A stretch of DNA of 17,801 nucleotides from JAHDCC01 sp964551835 (GCA_964551835.1 CAZKEM010000032.1:1-17801); one strand, 5' to 3'; shown: positions 7,171 to 15,217, counted from the stretch's first letter. Numbers and translations: made by a program. Notes: generated by a model not told the origin, from the letters alone.

Positions 7171-8586
7171 CTAGATAGTGATGTCGTCCAACTCGTCAAA
7201 CAGACCTCCAACTCCGCCAACATCGTCGGAGCCGCTACCAAACAGTTGCTCAAGTTGCTCCGGAGAAAGACTACCGAGTCCATCAGCGTACCCACCGACC
7301 AAGGTCGAATAGCCAGACATATACCAGCGACCTTCTCGCTCGACAACTCGGAAGCCGTAGTCAACTTCGAGCAGAGACCGTACCGGGTCACCGGGTTCAA
7401 GCTCGTCCAATAGATCCTGCCGACAATATGACTCGGCTTCGATATCACCAGAGTACGTCAGGCAGTTACCATCCCAGACGATCGTGACGGTCTCGCCATT
7501 ACTTGTTGCCGTAAACGTGATGTTGGTGACAATCACTACCGTGTCGCCATTGCGCTCCTCAGACCTGGTTGTCACCTCATCGACCGTCCAGGAGGCATCA
7601 TTTGCTTCCGCGTCGCTTCTCAACGAGTCAAGCTCGGCTTGTGCCTCGGGCAGATAAAGCGAGCTGTAGTCATAGGCCGCTTGAAACTCCTCTGGATCCA
7701 TCAGAGTCAAAACCCCTTCAGCGTCAAGATCCGACATCTCGGCTACCATGTCGGTAACAACTTCTTCTGGCGATGCAGCACCAACGGGTTCAGGTGCAGT
7801 ATCAGGGTTCGGAAGAGTACTCTCTCCGGCGCTGCGGCGGATCTGTTCTGCAGCCGTGTAATACAGACTGAGGTACCATTTGCCGTTTTCCTCAACGACG
7901 GCAAACTCTATCGGCTCATCTGCGAAATTGGTTACTTCAGTTTCGACGGGTCCAGCCGCAACATCGTCTTCCAACAAATCGCCTGTTGGGAGTTCTGCTG
8001 GGTTGGTTGTGATCGTCACTGTCCCTGAATCGATTGTGACCCAACTTATAGTGTCGGTCACGGGTTCGATGCGTGGATCGACGCCTTCAAGCGTGATTTC
8101 TACCCCCGAGACACCATCTTCGGAGGTGCCTTCGTCAACAATGTCGAGACGCTCGAGCTCTTGCAGCAGATCGATACTTGGTTCGAACATCGCCTCACGT
8201 TCGTTTGGCGCGAGACTTTCGCCGATGGTCAGAAAGTCTTCGTTTTCGAACGAGGTGACCAGATTCTCGGCTGCCTCGGCTGGGCTGGCGGCCCCGCCGT
8301 CGCTTCCACTGAAAGCTTTGAATACCGCGAAGCCAGCAACGCCTAGAATGGCAACCAGTGCCAGCCCAAGCAGGATGCGACCGACAGGTGCCTTCTTGGC
8401 GGTGCTTTGAACACTCTGACCGGCCAACCCTTGCTGCTGCCAACCGGGCTGCTGAGGAGGTTGCTGCTGCCAACCAGGCTGCTGCGGCTGCCCAGGCTGT
8501 TGCTGTTGCTGGGAAGGCTGGTGCTGGGTTGGTTGTTCCTGCCAACCCGGCTGACCTGACCCTGGTGGCGGATCGAAATTTGACAC
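7171..8586 (-). CDS. Membrane-anchored exported protein with Gln/Pro-rich tail and two tandem repeat domains
   Basis: A protein of 471 residues with no named function that I recognise. Residues 1-60 are low-complexity Gln/Pro with three PGWQ units (13-16, 37-40, 47-50). Lysines at 64-65 precede a single membrane helix (about 69-91), giving a cytoplasmic tail and an extracellular C-terminal part. That part contains two related units. One begins SPAEAAENLV (101) and ends ENGKWYLSLY (233-242). The second begins SPEEVVTDMV (272) and ends REGRWYMSGY (417-426). The pattern resembles small NTF2-like/DUF4878-type exported domains of actinobacteria. Cys375 and Cys388 in repeat 2 could form a disulfide. 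The C-terminus is acidic and Gly/Asp-rich. The GTG start has AAAGGGAG five bases upstream. It is probably in an operon with the membrane protein ending 90 bases upstream. Confidence 0.8.
   Translation of the reverse strand: MSNFDPPPGSGQPGWQEQPTQHQPSQQQQQPGQPQQPGWQQQPPQQPGWQQQGLAGQSVQSTAKKAPVGRILLGLALVAILGVAGFAVFKAFSGSDGGAASPAEAAENLVTSFENEDFLTIGESLAPNEREAMFEPSIDLLQELERLDIVDEGTSEDGVSGVEITLEGVDPRIEPVTDTISWVTIDSGTVTITTNPAELPTGDLLEDDVAAGPVETEVTNFADEPIEFAVVEENGKWYLSLYYTAAEQIRRSAGESTLPNPDTAPEPVGAASPEEVVTDMVAEMSDLDAEGVLTLMDPEEFQAAYDYSSLYLPEAQAELDSLRSDAEANDASWTVDEVTTRSEERNGDTVVIVTNITFTATSNGETVTIVWDGNCLTYSGDIEAESYCRQDLLDELEPGDPVRSLLEVDYGFRVVEREGRWYMSGYSTLVGGYADGLGSLSPEQLEQLFGSGSDDVGGVGGLFDELDDITI
8428..8571 (-). 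repeat. Low-complexity coding repeat (Gln/Pro/Gly/Trp)
   Basis: The 5' part of the exported protein gene is made of imperfect CAG/CCA-rich units. On the plus strand these read as recurring CTGCCAACC-GGCTG blocks near 8436, 8467 and 8539. They encode residues 6-53. Tracts like this vary in length between strains by slippage. The repeat is coding and in frame. Confidence 0.6.
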
Positions 8587-8614
8587 AAAAACTCCCTTTC
8601 AACGCCTTTCCTTA

Positions 8615-8640
8615 GGCGCCCGAATAAATCACTCGGCGCC
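8615..8640 (-). promoter_or_regulatory. Stem-loop in the leader of the exported protein gene
   Basis: Two GGCGCC blocks (8615-8620 and 8635-8640) with flanking bases form a stem of about eight pairs with one bulged base around an AT-rich loop. The stem lies 29 bases upstream of the GTG at 8586 and 37 bases after the stop of the membrane protein. There is no T-run, so it is more likely an mRNA stability or processing hairpin, or an operator, than a terminator. Function is inferred from position only. Confidence 0.35.
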
Positions 8641-8676
8641 AGTCCGGCCCTCATGTAGAAATTGACTTAAATTGCC

Positions 8677-9171
8677 TTAACGTGTTCCGGTGTCAACATC
8701 TCGGTTCCGCCGAGATGCGCCGACAATCAGAACCACAGACATCACAATACTTGAGACCGAGGCTATTGTCGCCGCGGTCGCGCCCCATGCACCCCGACCG
8801 ACATAAATTACCACCATTGCAGCCACACCGACGGGAAGCGAAATAATTGTTTGTATAATCCCGGCGAGTTTCGGCTGCCGAGCCGCATTGGCCAGAAGAC
8901 ATAGAAGGTAGATGACTGGTATTAAAAACCAGAACACCCTAAATGGGGTTAATTGGTCCAGACCAATCAGATCAGCAGTCTTAAGCATTCGAAAGCTGTC
9001 TCCGCTTGAACCGAGGACACGAAACCAAGTTCCCCATAACGTCAGGACCATTATGAGGCCCGAACCGGCCGCCAACCCGACACGAACAATTTGCCCCGTA
9101 GTCCAGAATTTGTCTTCTGGAGGGGTTAAACCGGACGCGAACGGGCTACCCGAAGGGTACTCAAACCCCAT
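8677..9171 (-). CDS. Four-helix integral membrane protein of unknown function
   Basis: A 164-residue protein. The first 30 residues are hydrophilic. Four membrane helices follow at about 32-50, 78-95, 103-124 and 129-152, with a short basic C-terminal tail (RRNRD). I do not recognise the family. Upstream TTG 9234 in the same frame would add 21 residues but has no spaced ribosome-binding site. ATG 9171 has GGAAG six bases upstream and overlaps the end of the small gene at 9161-9334 by 11 bases, as expected for an operon, so I take ATG 9171 as the start. The exported repeat protein follows 90 bases downstream, so the two may act together in the membrane. Confidence 0.72.
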   Translation of the reverse strand: MGFEYPSGSPFASGLTPPEDKFWTTGQIVRVGLAAGSGLIMVLTLWGTWFRVLGSSGDSFRMLKTADLIGLDQLTPFRVFWFLIPVIYLLCLLANAARQPKLAGIIQTIISLPVGVAAMVVIYVGRGAWGATAATIASVSSIVMSVVLIVGASRRNRDVDTGTR

Positions 9172-9334
9172 CGGGTTCTTCCGGTCCCGATTCAGAGGCA
9201 ACCATCGCTTCCAGTATTTCCCGGATACCGCCAACCTTCAAATTTTTGATGGTTGTTCCTGGGGTCGCGTCTCCGCGCTCCCATTCCATCCAGTGAGCTA
9301 ACAACTTGGTTGGTGAAACAGGTGGTCGGTTCAT
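9161..9334 (-). CDS. Small acidic protein, 57 residues, unknown function
   Basis: Reading the minus strand between the membrane protein and the polysaccharide locus reveals an ATG-started frame of 57 codons ending in TGA at 9161. The product runs MNRPPVSPTKLLAHWMEWER, continues with GDATPGTTIKNLKVGGIREI, and finishes with an acidic LEAMVASES...PDGV tail. The WMEWERGDATPG turn followed by an amphipathic LKVGGIREILEAM helix looks like a real folded small protein. It resembles short actinobacterial proteins I have seen, but I cannot name a family. It overlaps the following membrane gene by 11 bases. No Shine-Dalgarno is visible. TAGCCT (a TANNNT -10 match) sits 7-12 bases before the ATG, which would suit a leaderless transcript. 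The evidence is sequence character and gene packing only. Confidence 0.68.
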   Translation of the reverse strand: MNRPPVSPTKLLAHWMEWERGDATPGTTIKNLKVGGIREILEAMVASESGPEEPDGV

Positions 9335-9346
9335 AATCAGAGGCTA

Positions 9347-9361
9347 GCGACCGAAGGTCGC
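9347..9361. promoter_or_regulatory. Operator-like dyad in the divergent intergenic region
   Basis: GCGACC (9347-9352), GAA, GGTCGC (9356-9361) is a perfect six-base inverted repeat. It sits 13 bases before the minus-strand small gene and 76 bases before the heparinase II/III start. This 102-base region must carry promoters for both directions. The dyad could bind a repressor or form a short hairpin. No regulator is encoded in the window. Confidence 0.35.
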
Positions 9362-9436
9362 CATACCACAACCAGGTCTTGCCCTGCCGTAAAGGAACTG
9401 GCGATAGAACAGATCCTGACGACGGCATCAGCTAAC

Positions 9437-11473
9437 GTGTCAGCTGTGCGACCATCCTGGTACTTTCGACGCCTATTCGCAATGTCACCAAGCGAGGTTC
9501 TGGACCGTTCTGTAGACCATGCCCGCCGACGTATTTGGGTGTTGCGTCAGCCCCGAAACCCACGATCGAAGAGTGTTTCCGGCCGACTACCGTTCAAGAC
9601 CGTGCCGGGCTTAACGGCTGAGCTTTGTGCCGCCAACCCCAGTTCGACCGTACAGCAAGCTGACCAGCTATTAAATGGGCAGTGGAAGGTCTTCAACGTG
9701 GACCGAACCGACGTTAACGCTTCGGTCGACTATTACATTGACCCAACCACCGGGCGGTCGGCACCATCAGATGTTCACGCTTTTCGCATCGACCATCGAA
9801 ACGAAAGTTCGATCGGAAACGTCAAGAATATCTGGGAACTAGCCCGTCATCAGCACTTAACAATTCTGGCGGCGGCCTACGCCACCACCAAAGACAGCAG
9901 GTATGCCACCAGGGTCGCCGATGAACTAACCAACTATCTCCAAGCAACTCCGTTCTGTAGAGGAATTCATTGGACAAGCGGCATAGAAATCGGTATCCGC
10001 ATGATCTCTTGGGTATGGGTGCGTCGCCTACTTGCCGACTGGCCGCAGGCCAACGAGCTGTTCGAGGACAATCCAGTGTTTACCGAACACTTGGGACGAC
10101 ACCACCAATGGATCAACGCGTTCCCCGCCAAAGGCTCTTCGGCCAACAACCATCTGATCGCTGAGAGCTGCGGCACCTTCATCGCCGCAAACGCCTTTGA
10201 CATCTTCGAACGACGGGAACAGTGGCGAGATCAAGCCGCGTCGACGCTCATCAAAGAATTCAAACAACAGACCTTCAACGACGGTTTAAACAAAGAGCTA
10301 GCCTCGGACTATCACGGATTCGTGCTCGAACTCGTAACAGCTGCCTACGTCGAAGCTCGACTAAGTCGCCATCCGATGGCCGACGAAGTCTTACCAACTC
10401 TGACGAAGGCATTTGACGCGCTGGCCTCGATCGTCGACTGCAACGGCGACGCCCACCATCAAGGTGACGCCGACCAAGGCCGCGGACTGCTACTAGAAGC
10501 CAGCCAGTTCAATCGATGGCCCTCCTTACTCGCCTCCGGCGCCGCCATCGTTAAACCAGCATCGTGGTGGCCCGAGATAGCTAAGACCGATCTTCGCACC
10601 GAGGCATTTCGCGCCTGTGTCAATGATCGGAGTAGTTCCTCCACCAGCCGGGTTACCGCCGAGCGTGGCCAACGACGAAGTAGCCACTTCACCGATGCTG
10701 GCCAAACAATTCTGCGGGACATCGAACCCCGACCAGACGAAATCTGGGTTCGCTTTGACCACGGCCCGCACGGCTATCTTTCGACCGCGGCCCACGCCCA
10801 CGCTGACTCGCTGTCCATCGAGATTCGAGTCGGAGGAATCCCGATTATTGTCGACCCGGGCACCTACTGCTATCACGGAGAACCTGAATGGCGAGACTAT
10901 TTTCGGTCAACGGCCGCCCATTCGACAGTTGAGGTCAATGGAGAGAACCAATCCCAAATCCAGGGCCCCTTCCTTTGGGGAAACCACTGTTCTGCTACAT
11001 TCGAAACCTGTGAAGGGCTCGACAACGGAGACATCGCAACCTGCAGCGCCAACCATCAAGGGTATGAGGCCAGGTTCGGCGTAGTCCATCGACGCAACGT
11101 GTCACTCAACCGGCGACAGCGTTCGATAACAATCTGCGATGAATTGGTCGGAACCGGGACCCAACCTTCGACAATAGCCCGGGTGATGTTTCATTTTCAT
11201 CCAAATATCACCTTGCACCAACTAGCTACAACATCATCGCCAACCATTCTCATTGAAGGGTTTTCCATCAACAATCATCGCCAAGCCCACCACGCTGACC
11301 AGGCGAAACTAGACCTAGATCCGAGCCTTAGCTGGTCTTTGAGCAAAGGGAAGACAGAGCCCCCACTGGGCTGGTATTCTCACATTCTTGGACACCGCGA
11401 GCCGTGCTGGGTTCTGGTGGGTGAGACACAGGTTGAAGCTAAATCTAGCTTCTCCACGACCTTAACGTTTTGA
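9437..11473 (+). CDS. Heparinase II/III family protein (alginate-lyase-like)
   Basis: A protein of 678 residues. Residues about 8-35 (WYFRRLFAMSPSEVLDR) match the N-terminal motif of the heparinase II/III-like proteins found in exopolysaccharide clusters. An alpha-barrel domain follows, with HWTSGIEIGIR (178-188), NNHLIAE (237-243) and SDYHGF (290-295). Then comes the beta-sandwich catalytic-type domain with HAHADS (453-458), DPGTYCYHG (473-481) and RSTAAHSTVEVNG (490-502). Family members cleave uronate-containing polysaccharides by beta-elimination. In biosynthetic loci they may trim or edit polymer. I see no signal peptide or membrane helix, which is odd for an enzyme acting on a secreted polymer. 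The start is GTG 9437 with no strong ribosome-binding site; GTG 9446 is an alternative. It is first in a + strand cluster, followed after 47 bases by the GDP-mannose dehydrogenase. Confidence 0.88.
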   Translation: MSAVRPSWYFRRLFAMSPSEVLDRSVDHARRRIWVLRQPRNPRSKSVSGRLPFKTVPGLTAELCAANPSSTVQQADQLLNGQWKVFNVDRTDVNASVDYYIDPTTGRSAPSDVHAFRIDHRNESSIGNVKNIWELARHQHLTILAAAYATTKDSRYATRVADELTNYLQATPFCRGIHWTSGIEIGIRMISWVWVRRLLADWPQANELFEDNPVFTEHLGRHHQWINAFPAKGSSANNHLIAESCGTFIAANAFDIFERREQWRDQAASTLIKEFKQQTFNDGLNKELASDYHGFVLELVTAAYVEARLSRHPMADEVLPTLTKAFDALASIVDCNGDAHHQGDADQGRGLLLEASQFNRWPSLLASGAAIVKPASWWPEIAKTDLRTEAFRACVNDRSSSSTSRVTAERGQRRSSHFTDAGQTILRDIEPRPDEIWVRFDHGPHGYLSTAAHAHADSLSIEIRVGGIPIIVDPGTYCYHGEPEWRDYFRSTAAHSTVEVNGENQSQIQGPFLWGNHCSATFETCEGLDNGDIATCSANHQGYEARFGVVHRRNVSLNRRQRSITICDELVGTGTQPSTIARVMFHFHPNITLHQLATTSSPTILIEGFSINNHRQAHHADQAKLDLDPSLSWSLSKGKTEPPLGWYSHILGHREPCWVLVGETQVEAKSSFSTTLTF

Positions 11474-11506
11474 CCGCCTTGGCCGCCGCCAGGCGTGACC
11501 TAAAGG

Positions 11507-11513
11507 AAGGAGG
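11507..11513 (+). promoter_or_regulatory. Strong ribosome-binding site fixing the algD start
   Basis: AAGGAGG, a near-perfect Shine-Dalgarno, ends seven bases before TTG 11521. It excludes the longer in-frame TTG at 11470. The resulting protein then aligns residue for residue in numbering with the Pseudomonas enzyme. Confidence 0.9.
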
Positions 11514-11520
11514 AACTTCT

Positions 11521-12834
11521 TTGCATATAAGCATTTTTGGCTTAGGCTACGTCGGGACGGTAACCGCCGCCTGCCTAGCAAACGAAGGCCACAATATCGT
11601 CGGCGTTGACCCTAACGAGTTCAAGGTCGACACAATCAATCGTGGCCGCTCCCCCATGGTCGAAACGGGAGTCGATGAACTCGTCGCCAAAAATGTGCAA
11701 GCTGGAAGGCTTAGAGCTACTGTCTCGGGCGTCGAGACGGTTGCTGAAAGCGACGTTGTTTTCATTTGTGTAGGAACTCCAAGCCGTGCAAACGGGTCAC
11801 TCGATTTACAGTATGTCGAGCGGGCCTGCACCAACATCGGCGAAGCTCTTCAAAAGGCCCGCCGATATGTCACCATCGTGGTTCGTTCTACCATGCTGCC
11901 AGGAACAACGGCTGATGTCGTCATTCCACTTCTCGAGACCAACTCGAACAAGCGCTGCGGAACTGACTTCGGGGTTTGCGTAAATCCGGAATTTCTGCGG
12001 GAAGCAAGCGCCGTCGCCGACTTTCACGAGCCTCCCAAGGTTGTCATCGGAACCGAAGACACGCGTTCGGTTGACATCATTCGTCCGTTAGTCGAGCGAG
12101 GCGACGCCGCGGTGACCGTTGTCCCGATCGAAATAGCGGAGCTCGTCAAATATATAGACAACTCGTGGCATGCCTTGAAGGTCGCATTCGCAAACGAGGT
12201 CGGACGGTTAGCGAAATCCTTCGATCTGGACAGTCATCAAATAATGGACGTCTTTTTGCTCGACAAAAAGCTCAACATTTCCGCCAAGTACCTGACCCCG
12301 GGGATGGCCTACGGTGGGTCGTGCCTGCCGAAGGACATACGAGCATTGACGTACAAAGCTCGAGCCCTTGACCTAGATCTGCCGATGCTCAATGGTGTCA
12401 CCGATTCCAACGATACCCATCTCGCCTGGGCTCGGGATCAAGTACTCGCCCATGATATTGAGAAAATCTCAATACTCGGCCTCAGTTTCAAAGCTGGTAC
12501 TGACGATCTCCGGGAGGCGCCGATGGTTTCGCTCGCTGAACAACTGATCGGCAAGGGCCGTGATGTTCGGATCTTCGACGAACACATCCGCATCCCTCGG
12601 CTAACGGGAGCGAACCAGGCCTACATAAACACCCGCTTAGGCCACATTGAGCGCCTTCTTGTCGACGACATCGACGCGGCCTTGGACCACGCCGAACTCG
12701 TCATTGTTGGAAACTCAAACGCTGCGTTTGCCGACCTCGGTGACCAGATACACCCCGACCAAGTCGTCATTGACATGGTCCGCGCCATTGCCGAACCCAG
12801 CCGCGTACCTAACTACGAGGGTTTGCTCTGGTAG
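11521..12834 (+). CDS. algD: GDP-mannose 6-dehydrogenase (AlgD family nucleotide-sugar dehydrogenase)
   Basis: A 437-residue enzyme oxidising GDP-mannose to GDP-mannuronate with two NAD+. The N-terminal Rossmann domain has GLGYVG (7-12). The central domain has NPEFLRE with Glu157, and NSWHALKVAFANE (214-226), where Lys210, Asn214 and His217 precede or lie in the motif. The catalytic cysteine is Cys268 in YGGSCLPKD (264-272). The C-terminal domain has SFKAGTDDLREAP and ends in a tryptophan. The WHA-KV-FANE signature separates GDP-mannose from UDP-glucose dehydrogenases (FLA-KISFINE). Numbering and length match P. aeruginosa AlgD (436 residues, Cys268) from memory. This supports both function and the TTG start. 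Substrate choice is inferred from sequence, so a UDP-sugar specificity remains possible. It supplies the uronic acid donor to the glycosyltransferases downstream. Confidence 0.88.
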   Translation: MHISIFGLGYVGTVTAACLANEGHNIVGVDPNEFKVDTINRGRSPMVETGVDELVAKNVQAGRLRATVSGVETVAESDVVFICVGTPSRANGSLDLQYVERACTNIGEALQKARRYVTIVVRSTMLPGTTADVVIPLLETNSNKRCGTDFGVCVNPEFLREASAVADFHEPPKVVIGTEDTRSVDIIRPLVERGDAAVTVVPIEIAELVKYIDNSWHALKVAFANEVGRLAKSFDLDSHQIMDVFLLDKKLNISAKYLTPGMAYGGSCLPKDIRALTYKARALDLDLPMLNGVTDSNDTHLAWARDQVLAHDIEKISILGLSFKAGTDDLREAPMVSLAEQLIGKGRDVRIFDEHIRIPRLTGANQAYINTRLGHIERLLVDDIDAALDHAELVIVGNSNAAFADLGDQIHPDQVVIDMVRAIAEPSRVPNYEGLLW

Positions 12835-12896
12835 TGCACTAGGCAGATCCCCCACCACTTAAACCGAAACCTCTCGTCCGCCAGATTCGAGGACCT

Positions 12897-14150
12897 ATGA
12901 AATCTTTGACAAACGTCGTTCTCATCGTCCAAAACCTTCCGGTACCATTCGACCGTCGAGTCTGGTTAGAAGCGACGACGCTTCGAGACGCGGGCTACAA
13001 CGTCAGCTGTGTCTGCCCCAAAGCCAAAGGCTTCGAAGCGTCCTACGAAGTCCTAGAGCGCATCACAATCCACCGATATTCGCTTCCCATCGAAGCCAAT
13101 GGACCGGCCGGATTCGTCGCAGAATTCGGGTGGTGCTTGGTTCGGTCCAGCATGAAATTGGCCAGGATTGGGATCTCGTCCGGCATCGACATCCTTCATG
13201 TTTGCAACCCGCCAGAAACCTACTTCCCTCTGGGCTGGCTAATGCGACTATTCGGCCGAAAGTTCCTTTTCGACCACCATGACCTCTCACCCGAAATGTT
13301 CGACGCCAAACTTGAAGCGATGGCGTTAACAGATGGAACCGACCCCATCCCCACAGCGACCGACCAGAACAGTCCGGACCGGAAACACAAGATCCTGCGA
13401 CGCGGCTTGATGTGGTGTGAACGAATGACGTTTACCGCCGCCAACATCGTCGTGACTACCAATGAGAGTCACAAAAAGGTGGCGATAGGAAGAGGGAAAA
13501 GACACCCAGACGACGTGATCGTGGTGCGAAGTGGACCGGACCTCGATCGACTGACCGCGACCGAACCAAACGCTTATTGGAAAAACGGTTCCGAATTTTT
13601 GGTTGTCTATTTAGGCGAAATATGTGAACAGGACGGAGTCGACCACCTCATTCGAGCCATACAACATATACGTGACCACCACACCCAAACCAGTATTAGG
13701 TGTGTGCTGATCGGCGGGGGTCCTCACCAGCCGGCGATAAAGCAGTACGCTGAAAACCTCGGGCTGGCCGACATCTGCCACTTCACCGGAAGGGTCTCCG
13801 ATGACATGCTCTGCGAAATCCTGTCATCAGCTGATCTAGGTATCGATCCCGACCCATTAACGCCCTGGTCAGACCAATCAACCATGAACAAAATCATGGA
13901 ATATATGTTTTTTGAGCTACCGATCGTCTCGTACGAGCTGACCGAAGCTCGAGTATCCGCCGGAGAGGCTGCACTCTTCGTTGAGGCCAACAATGAGCAA
14001 GCTCTCGGCGAGGGCATCATCTCTCTTCTCTACGACCCAGACCGCCGGACAGAAATGGGCAAGATCGGTCGGGCGAGGGTGGAAGACGAACTGGCCTGGA
14101 AACATTCCAAGCCGCACCTTCTACGTGCTTACGAACGGTTGAGCCAGTGA
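12897..14150 (+). CDS. Glycosyltransferase family 4 (GT-B fold, retaining)
   Basis: A 417-residue enzyme predicted to transfer a sugar from a nucleotide-sugar donor in the cytoplasm during polysaccharide repeat-unit synthesis. The N-terminal domain has LPVPFDRRVWLEATTL (14-29) and FDHHDLSPE (125-133), both frequent in the WbuB-like GT4 subgroup. The C-terminal donor domain has LIGGGPH (271-277), FTGRV, and the block EYMFFELPIVSYELTEARVS (335-354) that holds the donor-binding Glu residues. About 25-35 residues between DHHDLSPE and RRGLMWCERMTF (139-170, polar, Asp/Pro-rich) look like an insertion compared with typical members. The ATG start is preceded by GAGG. Its stop overlaps the next gene's start in GTGA. 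Acceptor and donor sugar are not deducible, though GDP-mannuronate or a hexose are natural candidates. Confidence 0.9.
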   Translation: MKSLTNVVLIVQNLPVPFDRRVWLEATTLRDAGYNVSCVCPKAKGFEASYEVLERITIHRYSLPIEANGPAGFVAEFGWCLVRSSMKLARIGISSGIDILHVCNPPETYFPLGWLMRLFGRKFLFDHHDLSPEMFDAKLEAMALTDGTDPIPTATDQNSPDRKHKILRRGLMWCERMTFTAANIVVTTNESHKKVAIGRGKRHPDDVIVVRSGPDLDRLTATEPNAYWKNGSEFLVVYLGEICEQDGVDHLIRAIQHIRDHHTQTSIRCVLIGGGPHQPAIKQYAENLGLADICHFTGRVSDDMLCEILSSADLGIDPDPLTPWSDQSTMNKIMEYMFFELPIVSYELTEARVSAGEAALFVEANNEQALGEGIISLLYDPDRRTEMGKIGRARVEDELAWKHSKPHLLRAYERLSQ

Positions 14151-15217
14151 ACCGTCCACCGGCCAGAGACCTTCACGTCGGACTGATAGTGCCAGGGCTC
14201 CAGGGAGGAGTCGACGAAGCAGCACACTACATCGCCAAGGGCAACGAGTTCGCGCATATAGATCTGAAGCTCTACCAAACAAAGGGTCTCAGTTCGTGGC
14301 GAGCTCCGTTCAAGTTCGCTGTGACCTTGACCCAAATCGTGATCGACCGGTTACGCGGCAACCTCGACGTTGCTCATGTGAACGTATCGGCAAACGGGAG
14401 CACACTACGAAAGGTCATGATCTCTGGGCTTCTCCGTATTGTTCGGGTGCCATATATCGTTCAAGTTCACAGCGGTAGATACGAGCGCTTTTGGGACTCC
14501 CTCCCGACCATAGGAAAGACGCTAGTCCGACCGATGTTTCGCCACGCGAGCCGCACGGTAGTTCTGGGTCATCCCTTCAGCGCCTTGTTCGTCAGCAAAG
14601 TTGGCGTCGACTCCGAACGCTTAGCCATCGTACCAAACGGTGTTCCAGTACCACGCCAACCAACCCGGCAAAACATCGAGACTCCTACCATTTTGTTCCT
14701 AGGGCGGCTCGACCAGAACAAGGGGTACCGCGACCTTCTCGCAGCCTTGCACCATTGCATAGACCTGAACTGGACCGCGATTCTGATGGGCGACGGTGAA
14801 ACCGACCACGCCGACGCACTCGTCGAACGGTACGGGCTTGGCGAACGAGTGACCGTTAGAGACTGGACCGAACGAACACTAGTCAACGAGGTAATCCAAA
14901 CAGCATCTATCTTGGTTTCTCCGTCATATTCTGAAGGTTTGTCGTTGACTTTACTCGAAGCGATGGCCCATGGCTTAGCCTGTATCGCTACCCCAGTCGG
15001 GGGCCACAGAGATGTATTGGTCGACGAACACAACAGCCTGGTGGTACAACCCGGACAAATCGATCACCTTTCAAAGGCTTTGCGACGACTAGTTACCGAC
15101 CACGACCTGCGAACCGAACTCGGTACGGCGGCGAGAAAAACCATAACGCTGCGATGCTCACTAACACTTATCTGTGCCAAACTCGAGGAGACTTACCGAA
15201 ACGCGGTCAACGAATGA
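14147..15217 (+). CDS. Glycosyltransferase family 4, second enzyme
   Basis: A 356-residue GT-B glycosyltransferase. Visible family marks are VPNGV (162-166), LGRLDQNKGYRDLLAAL (185-201), LMGDGE (213-218), and the EX7E-type donor site in SEGLSLTLLEAM (262-273), followed by ATPVGGHRDVL. The N-terminal half holds the acceptor site and is variable; VQVHSGRYERF (106-116) is typical. It starts at GTG 14147, overlapping the previous stop by four bases, so the two transferases are translationally coupled and probably add successive sugars. It lacks membrane helices, so it would associate peripherally with the lipid-linked acceptor. Sugar specificity is unknown. Confidence 0.9.
   Translation: MNRPPARDLHVGLIVPGLQGGVDEAAHYIAKGNEFAHIDLKLYQTKGLSSWRAPFKFAVTLTQIVIDRLRGNLDVAHVNVSANGSTLRKVMISGLLRIVRVPYIVQVHSGRYERFWDSLPTIGKTLVRPMFRHASRTVVLGHPFSALFVSKVGVDSERLAIVPNGVPVPRQPTRQNIETPTILFLGRLDQNKGYRDLLAALHHCIDLNWTAILMGDGETDHADALVERYGLGERVTVRDWTERTLVNEVIQTASILVSPSYSEGLSLTLLEAMAHGLACIATPVGGHRDVLVDEHNSLVVQPGQIDHLSKALRRLVTDHDLRTELGTAARKTITLRCSLTLICAKLEETYRNAVNE

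Noticed and set aside
7880..8410. Forward Ser/Thr-rich frame of 176 codons
   Set aside because: Antisense to the exported repeat protein. The Ser/Thr/Pro bias follows from complementing its acidic and alanine codons.
8428..8571. Regularly repeated units resembling a CRISPR or tandem-repeat array
   Set aside because: The units are irregular, lack unique spacers, and are in-frame codons of a Gln/Pro-rich protein tail.
9310..9337. Forward promoter TTGGTG-N16-CATAAT for the polysaccharide locus
   Set aside because: The CATAAT is the complement of the start region of the minus-strand small gene, and the -35 match is poor.
9192..9428. Minus-strand frame of 78 codons over the divergent region
   Set aside because: It overlaps the better 57-codon gene in another frame, runs across the promoter region, and has an implausible composition.
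10617..11084. Forward frame of 155 codons inside the heparinase II/III gene
   Set aside because: Out-of-frame overlap with a gene carrying the conserved HAHADS and DPGTY motifs.
9437..12834. Canonical alginate biosynthesis operon
   Set aside because: Only the dehydrogenase and a lyase-like gene match. No alg8, alg44, algK, algX, algI/J/F or algA is present, and the transferases are GT4 instead of GT2.
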